Source: Flavobacterium kingsejongi (lineage in GTDB: Bacteria; Bacteroidota; Bacteroidia; Flavobacteriales; Flavobacteriaceae). Taken from it: a DNA stretch of 64,000 nucleotides. The DNA lies in contig NZ_CP020919.1 in the NCBI RefSeq assembly GCF_003076475.1, positions 3,720,001-3,784,000 on the forward strand, in the 5' to 3' direction. Shown here one piece after another: positions 1-8,182 of the stretch. Every line of letters begins with the position of its first letter. Positions within the stretch are counted from its first letter, which is position 1. The notes below the pieces were generated by a model. That model searched no databases. It was not told the DNA's origin and worked only from the letters and a program-made list of their open reading frames with translations. The position numbers and the translations under genes were made by a program.

Positions 1-108
1 TCCAAAATCAACGAAGCCTATTCAAAAGCAGATATTACTCAAAGTTATTACGCCTTGCTGAACGCCTCTGGAAAATTAACCAACTCATTCAACCTTACCA
101 AAAATTAA
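1..108 (+). CDS. C-terminal end of a probable TolC-family outer membrane efflux protein (partial)
   Basis: An open frame enters from the window edge and stops at a TAA after 35 codons. The tail is polar and ends in Asn. By itself it is too short to identify. The assignment rests on position: it ends 14 bp before a membrane fusion protein gene that is followed by an MFS pump, and in Bacteroidetes such tripartite pumps usually carry a TolC-like channel as the first gene. The residues are compatible with the periplasmic end of such a channel, but no diagnostic motif is visible here. Confidence 0.5.
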   Translation, partial: SKINEAYSKADITQSYYALLNASGKLTNSFNLTKN

Positions 109-122
109 AAAGTATTTTCACA

Positions 123-1202
123 ATGGAAAAGAAAGAAACAAATAAGAAATTTACCATCATCATTATTGCTTTGGTATCCATAGGCCTCGTTTATGGAATC
201 TACAAGTATGTGCACTCGCTTTCTCACGAAACTACCGATGATGCCCAGATTGAAAAAAACATGAACCCTATCATTCCGAGGGTAACAGGATATGTTACCA
301 AAGTATATGTGAAAGATAATGACTTTGTCAAAAAAGGCGATACCCTTTTCACTATCGATGACAAAGATTACCAGGTCAAAGTAGAAGAAGCAAACGCTGC
401 TTTAGTTGCTGCACAAGGTAACCTGGAAGTATCCAAAGCAGATATCGGTGGTGCCCTGGCCAATATTTCTATTTCTGAAGCTAACATCTCTTCTGCAGGC
501 GGAAACATCGAAACTGCAAAAATCAGGCTTTCGAGAGCTACAAATGACTTTGTACGCTACCAAAACCTGTATAAAAACAAATCGATTACCAAACAACAGT
601 TTGAGCAGGCTGAAGCCGCAAAACTGGAAGCGGAAAGCGAAGTTCGTATTTTACAACAACAACAGAAAGCCAGCAGTTTCCAAAAATCGGTTGCTTCTTC
701 CCGTTCTAATGTAACGAACAAACAAACTGAAGTTGCCGCAGCTAATATCAAAAGAGCACAGGCGGTTCTTGATGCAGCAAAATTAAACCTGAGTTACACT
801 GTAGTTACCGCCTCTATTGACGGACAGGTTTCTAAAATCAACATTCAGCCGGGACAATTAGTACAACCGGGACAATCCCTGTTTTATATCATCAACAACA
901 GTGAAGCCTGGGTTATTGCCAATTTCAAAGAAACCCAGTTGAGCAAAATGGTTATTGGACAAAAAGTGGGCATCTCTGTCGATGCCTATCCTGATACAGA
1001 ATTCATGGGAACGATCACCTCTTTCTCTCCTGCTACCGGCGCACGTTTCTCTTTGCTGCCTCCGGATAATGCTACTGGAAACTTTGTAAAAACAATTCAA
1101 AGGCTACCGGTAAAAATCAGCCTGGATGCCAATAACGATCCTGAAAAAATCAAAAATCTGCGTCCAGGAATGAATGTAGATGTTGATGTACATTTAAAAT
1201 AA
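123..1202 (+). CDS. HlyD/EmrA-type membrane fusion protein of a drug efflux pump
   Basis: A 359-residue periplasmic adaptor that would link an inner-membrane MFS pump to an outer-membrane channel. One N-terminal membrane anchor lies at residues 10-30. A biotinyl/lipoyl-like segment follows (VTGYVTKVYVKDNDFVKKGD), then a long Ala/Gln-rich coiled-coil hairpin at about residues 90-220, the second lipoyl half, and a beta-barrel. The C-terminal stretch with SLLPPDNATGNFVK and QRLPVKI is typical of EmrA-like adaptors. It is 14 bp from the upstream channel-gene end and 169 bp from the MFS gene, so it probably belongs to the same operon. The substrate cannot be told from sequence. The start follows directly after the previous stop and keeps the anchor intact. 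Confidence 0.9.
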   Translation: MEKKETNKKFTIIIIALVSIGLVYGIYKYVHSLSHETTDDAQIEKNMNPIIPRVTGYVTKVYVKDNDFVKKGDTLFTIDDKDYQVKVEEANAALVAAQGNLEVSKADIGGALANISISEANISSAGGNIETAKIRLSRATNDFVRYQNLYKNKSITKQQFEQAEAAKLEAESEVRILQQQQKASSFQKSVASSRSNVTNKQTEVAAANIKRAQAVLDAAKLNLSYTVVTASIDGQVSKINIQPGQLVQPGQSLFYIINNSEAWVIANFKETQLSKMVIGQKVGISVDAYPDTEFMGTITSFSPATGARFSLLPPDNATGNFVKTIQRLPVKISLDANNDPEKIKNLRPGMNVDVDVHLK

Positions 1203-1213
1203 AGTTTTCCGGC

Positions 1214-1310
1214 AATACTACCGCCTTTAGCTGATTTTATAATCGATTGGCCTATCAATACGGCAGTATTCCTGATTTACAGCTGCAGCGTATCATCTGC
1301 TGCAGCTGTA
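1214..1310. repeat. Two inverted repeats between the efflux adaptor and pump genes
   Basis: The 169-bp spacer holds two hairpins. The first pairs AATACTACCG (1214-1223) with CGGCAGTATT (1261-1270) with one mismatch. The second pairs TACAGCTGCAGC (1278-1289) with GCTGCAGCTGTA (1299-1310), a perfect 12-bp stem with a 9-nt loop. Neither is followed by a T-run, so they do not look like simple terminators. Possible roles are regulator binding, mRNA processing or differential stability within the operon; none can be chosen from sequence. Confidence 0.55.
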
Positions 1311-1371
1311 CTTAACAACCCATTACGCGACCGAAGGTCTACTATACCATACATTTTAAACAAAATATTAA

Positions 1372-2958
1372 ATGGAAGCAACTGCAGGAGAAGACAGTTT
1401 AGTCGAATACGGCTTCAGGAGGGTGATCATTACGATTACTGCGGTACTTTGCGCCCTGCTGGAGATCGTCGATACCACGATCGTTAATGTCGCTTTAACC
1501 GACATGCGCGGAAGCCTTGGTGCAACCCTAACCGACGTTGCCTGGGTAATTACTGCTTATGCGATTGCAAACGTAATCGTAATCCCAATGACCAGCTGGC
1601 TGTCACAGCAATTTGGAAGACGGAATTATTTTGCCGTTTCAATTATTATATTTACCGTTTCATCATTTTTATGCGGAAACGCCTCCAATATCTGGGAACT
1701 CGTAGCCTTCCGTTTCATACAAGGGCTTGGAGGAGGTGCCTTACTGGTAACCGCACAGACTATCATTACAGAAAGTTATCCTGTGGCGAAACGTGGAATG
1801 GCACAAGCCATCTACGGGATGGGAGTTATTGTAGGGCCTACTTTAGGGCCGCCTTTGGGAGGTTACCTGGTGGAAAATTATTCCTGGCCTTATATTTTCT
1901 ATATCAATATCCCATTGGGTATTATCGCTACATTACTAACACTGACCTATGTTAAAAGCCCGAAATATGGCGAGAAATTAAAAGCCAACCAGGTCGACTG
2001 GTGGGGAATCATACTTTTAGCCGCATTTATCGGATCCTTACAGTTTGTACTGGAACACGGACAACAGGATGACTGGTTCGACGAACCATTGATTGTTATA
2101 CTGAGTGTAGTCAGCCTCTTTGGCCTCGTGCTATTCATCTGGAGAGAGCTCACTTATCAGTACCCGATTGTTAACCTGAGTGTATTAAAAGATGGAAACC
2201 TGCGGATTGGAACCGTTATGTGTTTTATCCTTGGTTTCGGATTGTACGGCTCGACGCTGATCCTCCCGATCTATACCCAATCGGTATTGGGATGGACCGC
2301 ACTCGACGCCGGATTACTACTGATTCCAGGGTCGATCACCACAGCGATCATGATGCCGATTATCGGGCAATTGCTGCAACGTGGCGTACCACAGGGTTAC
2401 ATGGTAGGTATCGGGTTCCTGATTTTCTTTTTCTTTACCTTCTGGATGCATAATGTAATCACACCGGATACCGGAGCGGAACACATGTTCTGGCCCCTGA
2501 TCCTGAGAGGAATTGGACTTGGACTACTGTTTGTACCGATCACCACGCTGGCCCTTTCTACCCTGAAAGGAAAACATATTGGTGAAGGTGCGGCATTTAC
2601 AGGAATGATGCGCCAATTGGGCGGATCTTTTGGTATTGCGATCATCACCACCTTTATTACCCGTTTCAGCCAGGACCACCGTGTCAACCTGGTAGCTAAC
2701 CTGAGTACCGATAAATTAGAAGTACAAAACAGGGTGCACCAGTTGCAACAAGGATTTATGTCCAAAGGATTTAGTGCCAGTGAAGCGCTTGGAAAAGCCT
2801 ATCAGGTCTTGGAAGGTTCAGTCATGAAACAAGCAACAGTGCTTTCCTATATGGATATCTTTATGTACCTGGGTATTATGTTCCTGTGCTGTATCCCAAT
2901 TATTTTTTTCATCAAAAAAGGGCAAAACAAGATCAATCCGGCAGATGCCATGCACTAA
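1372..2958 (+). CDS. DHA2-family MFS multidrug transporter (EmrB/QacA type)
   Basis: A 528-residue inner-membrane proton antiporter of the 14-helix DHA2 group. The first helix carries DTTIVNVAL, the usual opening motif. The loop after helix 2 has SQQFGRRNYF. Antiporter motif C appears as GVIVGPTLGPPLGGYL near residues 144-160. Hydrophobic segments continue to a final helix at about 500-520. Length matches EmrB relatives (about 510-530). Together with the preceding adaptor and presumed channel it would expel hydrophobic drugs or similar compounds across both membranes. The spacer upstream contains two strong inverted repeats, so expression may be set separately from the adaptor. Confidence 0.93.
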   Translation: MEATAGEDSLVEYGFRRVIITITAVLCALLEIVDTTIVNVALTDMRGSLGATLTDVAWVITAYAIANVIVIPMTSWLSQQFGRRNYFAVSIIIFTVSSFLCGNASNIWELVAFRFIQGLGGGALLVTAQTIITESYPVAKRGMAQAIYGMGVIVGPTLGPPLGGYLVENYSWPYIFYINIPLGIIATLLTLTYVKSPKYGEKLKANQVDWWGIILLAAFIGSLQFVLEHGQQDDWFDEPLIVILSVVSLFGLVLFIWRELTYQYPIVNLSVLKDGNLRIGTVMCFILGFGLYGSTLILPIYTQSVLGWTALDAGLLLIPGSITTAIMMPIIGQLLQRGVPQGYMVGIGFLIFFFFTFWMHNVITPDTGAEHMFWPLILRGIGLGLLFVPITTLALSTLKGKHIGEGAAFTGMMRQLGGSFGIAIITTFITRFSQDHRVNLVANLSTDKLEVQNRVHQLQQGFMSKGFSASEALGKAYQVLEGSVMKQATVLSYMDIFMYLGIMFLCCIPIIFFIKKGQNKINPADAMH

Positions 2959-2977
2959 TTGACAATACACTGAGAGT

Positions 2978-3271
2978 ATGAATAAAAGAAACCACCAATA
3001 CCGGATTACCGTAACGCATTTGGAAAGTGCGAAAGAGTCAGCTCCGATACAGCCCGAATTGCAAATTGATATAGAAAATCATGATGATATTTTTGCTGTT
3101 ATTGAAAAGATACAACAAAAGCAGCTGTTTGACGATCCACAACAAGCCACAGAATTCGGGTTAGGGTTAAAGTTATTCAGTGAAGTCCTGCTCAAAAACC
3201 GAAAACATCCTTTATTCGATGAATTCTATCCCGCCTTTGGCGATTTCATGAAAAAGCTAAAGTCACAATAA
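2978..3271 (+). CDS. Small conserved protein, DUF3861-like
   Basis: A 97-residue soluble protein with no signal peptide or membrane segment. The opening HQYRITVTHL and the middle part about a growing index of 'linear' positions (LGLKLFSEVLLKNRKHPLF) resemble my memory of the DUF3861 family, whose function is unknown. It starts 19 bp after the MFS stop and ends just before a strong terminator, so it is probably the last gene of the efflux operon. The family assignment is from recall and could be wrong; that it is a real gene is well supported by context and composition. Confidence 0.7.
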   Translation: MNKRNHQYRITVTHLESAKESAPIQPELQIDIENHDDIFAVIEKIQQKQLFDDPQQATEFGLGLKLFSEVLLKNRKHPLFDEFYPAFGDFMKKLKSQ

Positions 3272-3294
3272 GCCATTAGCCTACTATACAAAAA

Positions 3295-3319
3295 AGCCCC
3301 TGAGTCAGGGGCTTTTTTA
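3295..3319 (+). terminator. Intrinsic terminator of the efflux operon
   Basis: GCCCCTGA (3296-3303) pairs with TCAGGGGC (3305-3312), effectively a 7-bp GC-rich stem with a tiny loop, followed by TTTTTT. It lies 24 bp after the DUF3861-like stop codon. The A-run on its left could let it also act on the minus strand. Confidence 0.85.
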
Positions 3320-3390
3320 TGCTATGTCGATACGATAACCTTGCTCTTTTGTGCGCTGATTACTTACTTCTATAATTTTATATTAACAAA

Positions 3391-3417
3391 AAAGGCTGTT
3401 AGACAGCCCTTTTTTTG
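3391..3417 (-). terminator. Terminator of the S1/P1 nuclease gene
   Basis: GGCTGT (3394-3399) pairs with ACAGCC (3403-3408) around TAG. It is flanked by A-runs and T-runs, so it can act in both directions. It follows the nuclease stop codon on the minus strand. Confidence 0.75.
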
Positions 3418-4212
3418 TTAATTGTAGATTTCATTTAAAACTTTTGCCAGACGTACACCGCCTTTTAGCATTTGGTTTTCCAGAATATCTTTGTTCAGGT
3501 AATGGTAACGGTAACTCAGGTCATCGTTTTGCTTTACCTCAGCATAAATCTTATTGGCAATGGTATACGAATCATAAATCCAGTCGGCCAATGTACCCTG
3601 TGCCAATTCTTTTTTTAGTTTTTTATCGTTCAAATCCAATACCGTAGCATATTCAGTAAAGCTATATTTGTCAAAATCTACCAATTTTGAATCCCATACT
3701 GAGTGAATGTTGGTTTTACTACCAAACCACTCTACTGTAACCTTATTGCCTCCCAGGTCTTCCAGACGACCAACGTGTAATGGCTGGTGCCCATCCCCGA
3801 TCATGTGGATGATAAAATACAGGTACTGCTGTTTGGTTTTCAGGTCCAGGTTTTTATTGTTCTTCAACTGGTCTGCCAGAAATAAGGCTTTTTTATACAA
3901 ATTCTCCTCTGAAGAATTCGCCAGTTCTTTCATGAAATCATCATGAGACAGGTTGCCCTCCACATTAACGTAGTGCCAGGTATCGGAAAATTTCATTGCA
4001 GGATCGGATTTGATAAAATCAGGCCAGTTCGCCCAATACGCCAAAGATTGATTCCCGATCAATTTCTGGATGTTTCGTTTTGCTTTACGGGACAGGTTGC
4101 GTTCCGCGATTTCGGCTACCACACGGTGTCCGGTTGTTCCCCAGGCAAATAGGCTGCCGGAGCTGGTGATAAAGAAAATAACTACTAAAGCTATTTTTAA
4201 AAGATGCTTCAT
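3418..4212 (-). CDS. Exported S1/P1-type nuclease
   Basis: A 264-residue secreted, zinc-dependent nuclease acting on single-stranded nucleic acid, probably periplasmic or released. An N-terminal signal peptide ends near LFAWGTTGHR, so the mature protein would begin with the Trp that serves as a zinc ligand in this family. Other visible ligand regions are GHR, an Asp in WPDFIKSD, WHYVN, IHMIGDGHQPLH and IHSVWDSKLVD. The frame is open further upstream to 4287, but a TATCTTTG promoter box lies at 4233-4226, about 13 bp before this ATG, so the shorter start that begins directly with the signal peptide is chosen. It probably helps scavenge phosphate and nucleosides. Confidence 0.9.
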   Translation of the reverse strand: MKHLLKIALVVIFFITSSGSLFAWGTTGHRVVAEIAERNLSRKAKRNIQKLIGNQSLAYWANWPDFIKSDPAMKFSDTWHYVNVEGNLSHDDFMKELANSSEENLYKKALFLADQLKNNKNLDLKTKQQYLYFIIHMIGDGHQPLHVGRLEDLGGNKVTVEWFGSKTNIHSVWDSKLVDFDKYSFTEYATVLDLNDKKLKKELAQGTLADWIYDSYTIANKIYAEVKQNDDLSYRYHYLNKDILENQMLKGGVRLAKVLNEIYN

Positions 4213-4426
4213 TTGATTTTTTTTGCAAAGATACGAAGATTCTTTTTTGAACCACTTTTGCAAAAGCATAGCAACTGAAAGTAACACCTGATAAAAAGCT
4301 GAAAATTAAAAAAAACACCATTAAAAATGATTCATTTTAATCAAAACACAACTGGTAATCGAAAGATTAGACGGATTTGCTGCTGATCTGTAAAAAAGAA
4401 AGAGGGACATGTTTTTTATACCAGCC

Positions 4427-5185
4427 TTATCGGGTAAAAACCAATGCATTACCTTTAGACAACTGTTCATCGTACCGGTAGCCTTCACTATCAAATCCTT
4501 TTAGCCCTTCAATAGTGCGTACATTTTTGTCCAATATATACCGTACCATCAAGCCACGTGCACGTTTGGCAAAGAAGCTTATTATTTTTGCCTTACCGTC
4601 TTTATAGTCTTTAAACTCCGGAGTGATTACCGGAACTTTCAACCGCTTGGTATCTACCGCGTCAAAATATTCCTTACTGGCTAAATTTATAAAAATCTCT
4701 TTCTCAGTAAGTTCTTCATTGAGCTGATCCGTGATTTGGGTTTTCCAGAATTCATACAGGTTTTTAGATTCTCCTACAGGCAGTTTTGTCCCCATTTCCA
4801 AACGATAAGGCTGAATCAGGTCCAATGGCTTAAGCAGTCCATACAATCCTGACAAAATGCGCAGCGTATCCTGGAGCTTATCGATTTTAGCTGCCGGAAT
4901 GGTATAAGCGTCCAATCCTCCATATACATCGCCATTAAAAGCAAATGCCGCAGGACGGGCATTTTCTTTCGTAAAAGGTGTACTCCAGGATTGGTTCCGT
5001 TCCCAATTGAGATTGGCCAGCTTATCTGAAATATGCATCAGGGCACTCAAATCGTTTGGTGATTTTTCTTTTAGCACCGCATTGATGATTTCCGATTCCG
5101 CCAAAAAATCCGGTTGGCTGTATTTACGGATCGGCAATTTAGTTTCGAAATCCAGAGATTTGGCAGGCGATATGACAATTTTCAT
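4427..5185 (-). CDS. yaaA: Peroxide stress resistance protein YaaA
   Basis: A 252-residue cytosolic protein of the YaaA/DUF328 family, which in E. coli limits free iron and DNA damage during peroxide stress. The start MKIVISPAKSLDF is the family signature. Other conserved parts are LSGLYGLLKPLDLIQPYRLEMGTKL and the C-terminal FFAKRARG segment. Length matches the family (about 250-260). The gene stands alone: the next gene upstream is rluD on the same strand, ending about 100 bp away behind its own terminator. No promoter with both boxes was recognised in front of it. Confidence 0.95.
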   Translation of the reverse strand: MKIVISPAKSLDFETKLPIRKYSQPDFLAESEIINAVLKEKSPNDLSALMHISDKLANLNWERNQSWSTPFTKENARPAAFAFNGDVYGGLDAYTIPAAKIDKLQDTLRILSGLYGLLKPLDLIQPYRLEMGTKLPVGESKNLYEFWKTQITDQLNEELTEKEIFINLASKEYFDAVDTKRLKVPVITPEFKDYKDGKAKIISFFAKRARGLMVRYILDKNVRTIEGLKGFDSEGYRYDEQLSKGNALVFTR

Positions 5186-5228
5186 GCGGGAGTAGATTTA
5201 ATCCCAAAACTACAAAAATACACCGGAA

Positions 5229-5261
5229 TAAAAAAGAGGGACTATCATGGATAGCCCCTCT
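5229..5261 (-). terminator. Terminator of the PASTA-rluD operon
   Basis: On the minus strand the hairpin is AGAGGGGCTATC, a 3-nt loop, then GATAGTCCCTCT, with one mismatch, followed by TTTTTT. It lies about 26 bp after the rluD stop codon. Confidence 0.85.
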
Positions 5262-5286
5262 TGTAGGTATAAATGCAGTAAAAAAA

Positions 5287-6333
5287 TTAATCTTCCTCCT
5301 CTTCTACCGTATGTGATTTGGAGTACGTACGCCATTTTTCCAGTATATCTTTCATATCCTGAGGCAATTCGGTATCAAAACGCATCATTTCGCCGGTTAC
5401 AGGATGTACAAAACCTAATGTTTTGGCATGCAGCGCCTGTCTTGGCAATATTTTGAAACAGTTATCAATAAACTGTTTGTATTTTGTAAACGTGGTTCCT
5501 TTCAGAATGATATCCCCGCCATAGCGCGCATCATTAAATAAGGTATGCCCGATGTGTTTCAGGTGTACCCGAATTTGATGTGTCCGTCCCGTTTCCAATT
5601 TGCAGGAAATCAACGTTACATATCCAAAACGCTCCAGTACTTTATAATGCGTTACTGCATGTTTCCCGATTTCTTCATCTGCAAAAACAGCCATTTGCAT
5701 CCTGTCTTTTACGTGGCGTGCTATATTTCCGGTAATCGTCCCTTCCTCTTCAACGACATTCCCCCACACTAAGGCTACATATTCCCTTTCGGAAGTTTTA
5801 GCTTCAAATTGCTTCGCTAAATGCGTCATAGCCGCCTCTGTTTTGGCCACTACCAATAGCCCCGTGGTATCTTTATCGATACGGTGCACAAGTCCCGGGC
5901 GCTCACTGCTGTTCATCGGGAGGTTTTCAAAATGATAGGCCAGCGCATTGACCAGAGTACCGGTATAATTACCATGTCCCGGATGCACAACCAATCCTGC
6001 CGGTTTATTGACAATCAGCAAGGCATCATCTTCATACACTACATCCAAAGGAATGTTTTCCGGTTCTACATTGTTTTCAAACGGCGGATGTGAAAGCATC
6101 ACCTTCACCACATCCCCAGCTTTGACTTTATAATTGGATTTTACAGTCACATCATTGACAAATATATTGCCTGATGTGGCTGCGTTTTGTATTTTATTTC
6201 GGGTTGCATTGGAAATGAGTCCCATTAAATATTTATCCACCCTTAGCGGTGACTGCCCTTTGGAGGCTTCAAATTTAAAATGTTCGAATAACTCATCTTC
6301 TAAATCGACATCTGTTGTTGGAAACTGATCCAT
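5287..6333 (-). CDS. rluD: RluA-family 23S rRNA pseudouridine synthase (RluD-like)
   Basis: A 348-residue enzyme that isomerises uridines in RNA, most likely 23S rRNA. An S4 RNA-binding domain occupies roughly residues 25-90 (SPLRVDKYLMG, SGNIFVNDV). The catalytic domain carries the signature HRIDKDTTGLLVVAKT, with the catalytic Asp in HRIDKDT, and later GRTHQIRVHL. This order and length fit the RluC/RluD group. The N-terminal acidic stretch and the very acidic C-terminus are typical of Flavobacteriaceae copies. It starts 2 bp after the PASTA gene stop, so the two are surely cotranscribed and probably translationally coupled. The exact uridine targets are inferred from family only. Confidence 0.92.
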   Translation of the reverse strand: MDQFPTTDVDLEDELFEHFKFEASKGQSPLRVDKYLMGLISNATRNKIQNAATSGNIFVNDVTVKSNYKVKAGDVVKVMLSHPPFENNVEPENIPLDVVYEDDALLIVNKPAGLVVHPGHGNYTGTLVNALAYHFENLPMNSSERPGLVHRIDKDTTGLLVVAKTEAAMTHLAKQFEAKTSEREYVALVWGNVVEEEGTITGNIARHVKDRMQMAVFADEEIGKHAVTHYKVLERFGYVTLISCKLETGRTHQIRVHLKHIGHTLFNDARYGGDIILKGTTFTKYKQFIDNCFKILPRQALHAKTLGFVHPVTGEMMRFDTELPQDMKDILEKWRTYSKSHTVEEEED

Positions 6334-6335
6334 AA

Positions 6336-6923
6336 TTATTGTATCTCTGTACTATCTATTTGTTCATCAAAGCCTATTTTTCCATCACCCAAAACCAAAT
6401 CGATTTTAGATTTCTTCAATACTGCATCCCCTTCTCTAAGGATTTTACCATTTTGGCTCACTTCCAGCACCATATCTTTTGCCAGGTTAGGACGGTAAGT
6501 AATCTTTCCTTCTTCCAGCCCTAAAGATAATAAGGAAGGCAGCACTTGCCTGTATGTTTTTTGTACGTAATCCGGAAGTTTGATTTTAGCATATCCCGAA
6601 GAATTGATCCGTACATATATTTTTCGGTTCTTTTTCACCTTTGTATTTGGAAGCGGATCCTGTTCTACGACAGAACCTACCGGAAAATCCTCTTTAAAGT
6701 CAATAGAATCGGTAATTTCATAATTAAGGTCCATACTTTTTAGTTTGTCCTCCATTTGAGCCACGCTCAGTTTTTTAAGGTTGGGAACAATAATTTCTTC
6801 CCCATGATTCGTACTGAAATTCAGCCATTGCAATAGTAAAAAAATAGAAACACCAAGAATCAGGAACGCTATGATTAGCTGCTTTATAAACACCCGGCTG
6901 GTAAGGAAATTTTTCAGACTCAT
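6336..6923 (-). CDS. Membrane-anchored PASTA-domain protein
   Basis: A 195-residue protein with one membrane helix at about residues 10-35 and two PASTA-type repeats behind it (VPNLKKLSVAQMEDKLKSMD and the later LPDYVQKTYRQVLPSLLSLG). PASTA domains bind muropeptides or beta-lactam-like groups in Ser/Thr kinases and penicillin-binding proteins. Here no kinase or transpeptidase domain is attached. The open frame continues upstream to 7277, but that part overlaps a non-coding region and a TATCTTTG box at 6947-6940, so the ATG at 6923 is chosen. It is followed after 2 bp by rluD and sits divergent from ddl, which suggests a cell-wall role. Confidence 0.88.
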   Translation of the reverse strand: MSLKNFLTSRVFIKQLIIAFLILGVSIFLLLQWLNFSTNHGEEIIVPNLKKLSVAQMEDKLKSMDLNYEITDSIDFKEDFPVGSVVEQDPLPNTKVKKNRKIYVRINSSGYAKIKLPDYVQKTYRQVLPSLLSLGLEEGKITYRPNLAKDMVLEVSQNGKILREGDAVLKKSKIDLVLGDGKIGFDEQIDSTEIQ

Positions 6924-6939
6924 AATATTTAATTTGCTG

Positions 6940-6974
6940 CAAAGATATAAAATACTAAACGTTTTTTGTTTCAA
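6940..6974 (-). promoter_or_regulatory. Probable promoter of the PASTA-rluD operon
   Basis: The minus strand has TATCTTTG at 6947-6940, matching TAnnTTTG, and a TTG at 6974-6972. The spacing of 24 bp is slightly longer than the usual 17-23. It overlaps the divergent promoter for the ddl side. Confidence 0.5.
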
Positions 6975-6993
6975 TGAAATAATGATATTTTTG
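6966..6993 (+). promoter_or_regulatory. Promoter for the leader RNA upstream of ddl
   Basis: TTG at 6966-6968, a 17-bp spacer, then TATTTTTG at 6986-6993: a full match to the Bacteroidetes sigma consensus TTG-N17-23-TAnnTTTG. Transcription would begin near 6998-7000, about 200 bp ahead of the ddl start. Confidence 0.7.
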
Positions 6994-6997
6994 TTTT

Positions 6998-7190
6998 GCA
7001 AAAGGATGGGGATTGGAATTGAATTCCCACAGCAAAAAAGAAGCCTTTTGCCGGATGGAATAGCCCCGACAGCAGCGGTATCTTTTTTTTGGTTTTTTTC
7101 CGAAAAAAAATACAAGCGTATGGCGGGAACAGGGATCATACCTGCCTGGAGTTTTGCTACAGATAAAAAAAACAGCTTATTAAAACGATA
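6998..7190 (+). ncRNA. Candidate structured leader or small RNA upstream of ddl
   Basis: This stretch lies between a good promoter and the ddl start and does not look coding. GCAAAA at 6998-7003 can pair with TTTTGC at 7152-7157, closing the whole element. A long central hairpin pairs GTATCTTTTTTTTGG (7078-7092) with CCGAAAAAAAATAC (7100-7113), apart from one bulged C, around a T-loop. CCCG (7065-7068) can pair with CGGG (7124-7127) below it. A second GCAAAA (7032-7037) and second TTTTGC (7046-7051) allow an alternative fold. The long-hairpin shape recalls 6S-like RNAs, and Rfam holds Flavobacteria families such as 6S-Flavo and Flavo-1, but no match is claimed. It may instead be a 5' leader regulating ddl. 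Confidence 0.4.
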
Positions 7191-7196
7191 CGATCT

Positions 7197-8180
7197 ATGA
7201 AAAATGTAGCCATTATTATGGGCGGATATTCCAGCGAGTTCCAAATTTCCCTTACAAGCGGAAATGTGGTTTACCAATCACTGGACAAATCAAAATACAG
7301 CCTTTACCGCGTCCATATCCTGGAAAAAGGATGGGAATTGGTCGATGCAGATGACGCACATTACCCGATTAACAAACATGATTTTTCTGCGGATGTGAAG
7401 GGCCAGAAAATCAATTTTGATGTAGTTTTCAATGCGATTCATGGTACTCCCGGTGAAGATGGCCTCTTACAAGCGTACTTCCAGCTTTTGGGTATTCCAC
7501 AAACAGCCTGCGATTATTACCAGGCAGCACTAACCTTCAATAAACGGGATCTTTTGGCCGTACTGAGGCCTTATGGCATCAAAACGGCAGTTTCCTATTA
7601 CCTTAATGAAGGTGATGCCATCGACCAGGATAAAATCATAGCTACCGTTGGCCTTCCCTGTTTTGTAAAACCCAATAAGGCAGGATCCAGTTTTGGGATT
7701 TCCAAAGTTAAAACCAAGGATGAGCTTTTATATGCTATTGCAAATGCCTACAAAGAAGACAACGAACTGATCATTGAAAGTTTCCTTGACGGTACCGAAG
7801 TATCTGTTGGCGTCATCAATTATAAAGGAGCAATTACCGTATTGCCGATTACTGAAATCGTTTCTGAAAATGACTTCTTCGATTACGAAGCGAAATACCT
7901 TGGAAAATCACAGGAGATTACGCCAGCGCGCATTTCTGATGCACTAACGGAAAAAGTAGGCGCCGTTGCAAAACGTGCGTATGAAGTCCTGAAAATGAAA
8001 GGATTCTCCAGAAGTGAATTCATTATCGTAGACGACGAACCCTACATGCTGGAAATGAATACCATTCCGGGAATGACCACAGAAAGTATTTTACCCCAAC
8101 AGGCGAAAGCAGCCGGGATCAGCCTTGCTGATTTGTTTGGGAATGCATTGGAACTGGCTTTGGCCACAGACACAAAATAA
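7197..8180 (+). CDS. ddl: D-alanine--D-alanine ligase
   Basis: A 327-residue ATP-grasp ligase that joins two D-alanines for peptidoglycan precursors in the cytosol. The N-terminus has the family motif IIMGGYSSEFQISLTSG. The ATP-grasp core contains FVKPNKAGSSFGISKV and ELIIESFLDGTEVSVGV, and the C-terminal substrate and metal site is MLEMNTIPGMTTES. Length fits Ddl of Bacteroidetes. coaD follows after 2 bp, so the two are cotranscribed. The preceding 200-bp leader with a strong promoter may control this operon. The start gives the expected N-terminal beta strand with no extension; no Shine-Dalgarno site is visible, as is normal here. Confidence 0.96.
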   Translation: MKNVAIIMGGYSSEFQISLTSGNVVYQSLDKSKYSLYRVHILEKGWELVDADDAHYPINKHDFSADVKGQKINFDVVFNAIHGTPGEDGLLQAYFQLLGIPQTACDYYQAALTFNKRDLLAVLRPYGIKTAVSYYLNEGDAIDQDKIIATVGLPCFVKPNKAGSSFGISKVKTKDELLYAIANAYKEDNELIIESFLDGTEVSVGVINYKGAITVLPITEIVSENDFFDYEAKYLGKSQEITPARISDALTEKVGAVAKRAYEVLKMKGFSRSEFIIVDDEPYMLEMNTIPGMTTESILPQQAKAAGISLADLFGNALELALATDTK

Positions 8181-8182
8181 GT

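Noticed and set aside
6871..7200. A 109-codon plus-strand frame ahead of ddl
   Set aside because: It overlaps the PASTA start and both promoters, and the coding-like look comes from A- and T-runs in the structured element. No protein motif is seen.
6924..7277. Long N-terminal extension of the PASTA frame, up to 118 extra residues
   Set aside because: It runs through the divergent promoter region and the candidate RNA, crosses a TATCTTTG box, and would place a large non-family segment before the membrane helix.
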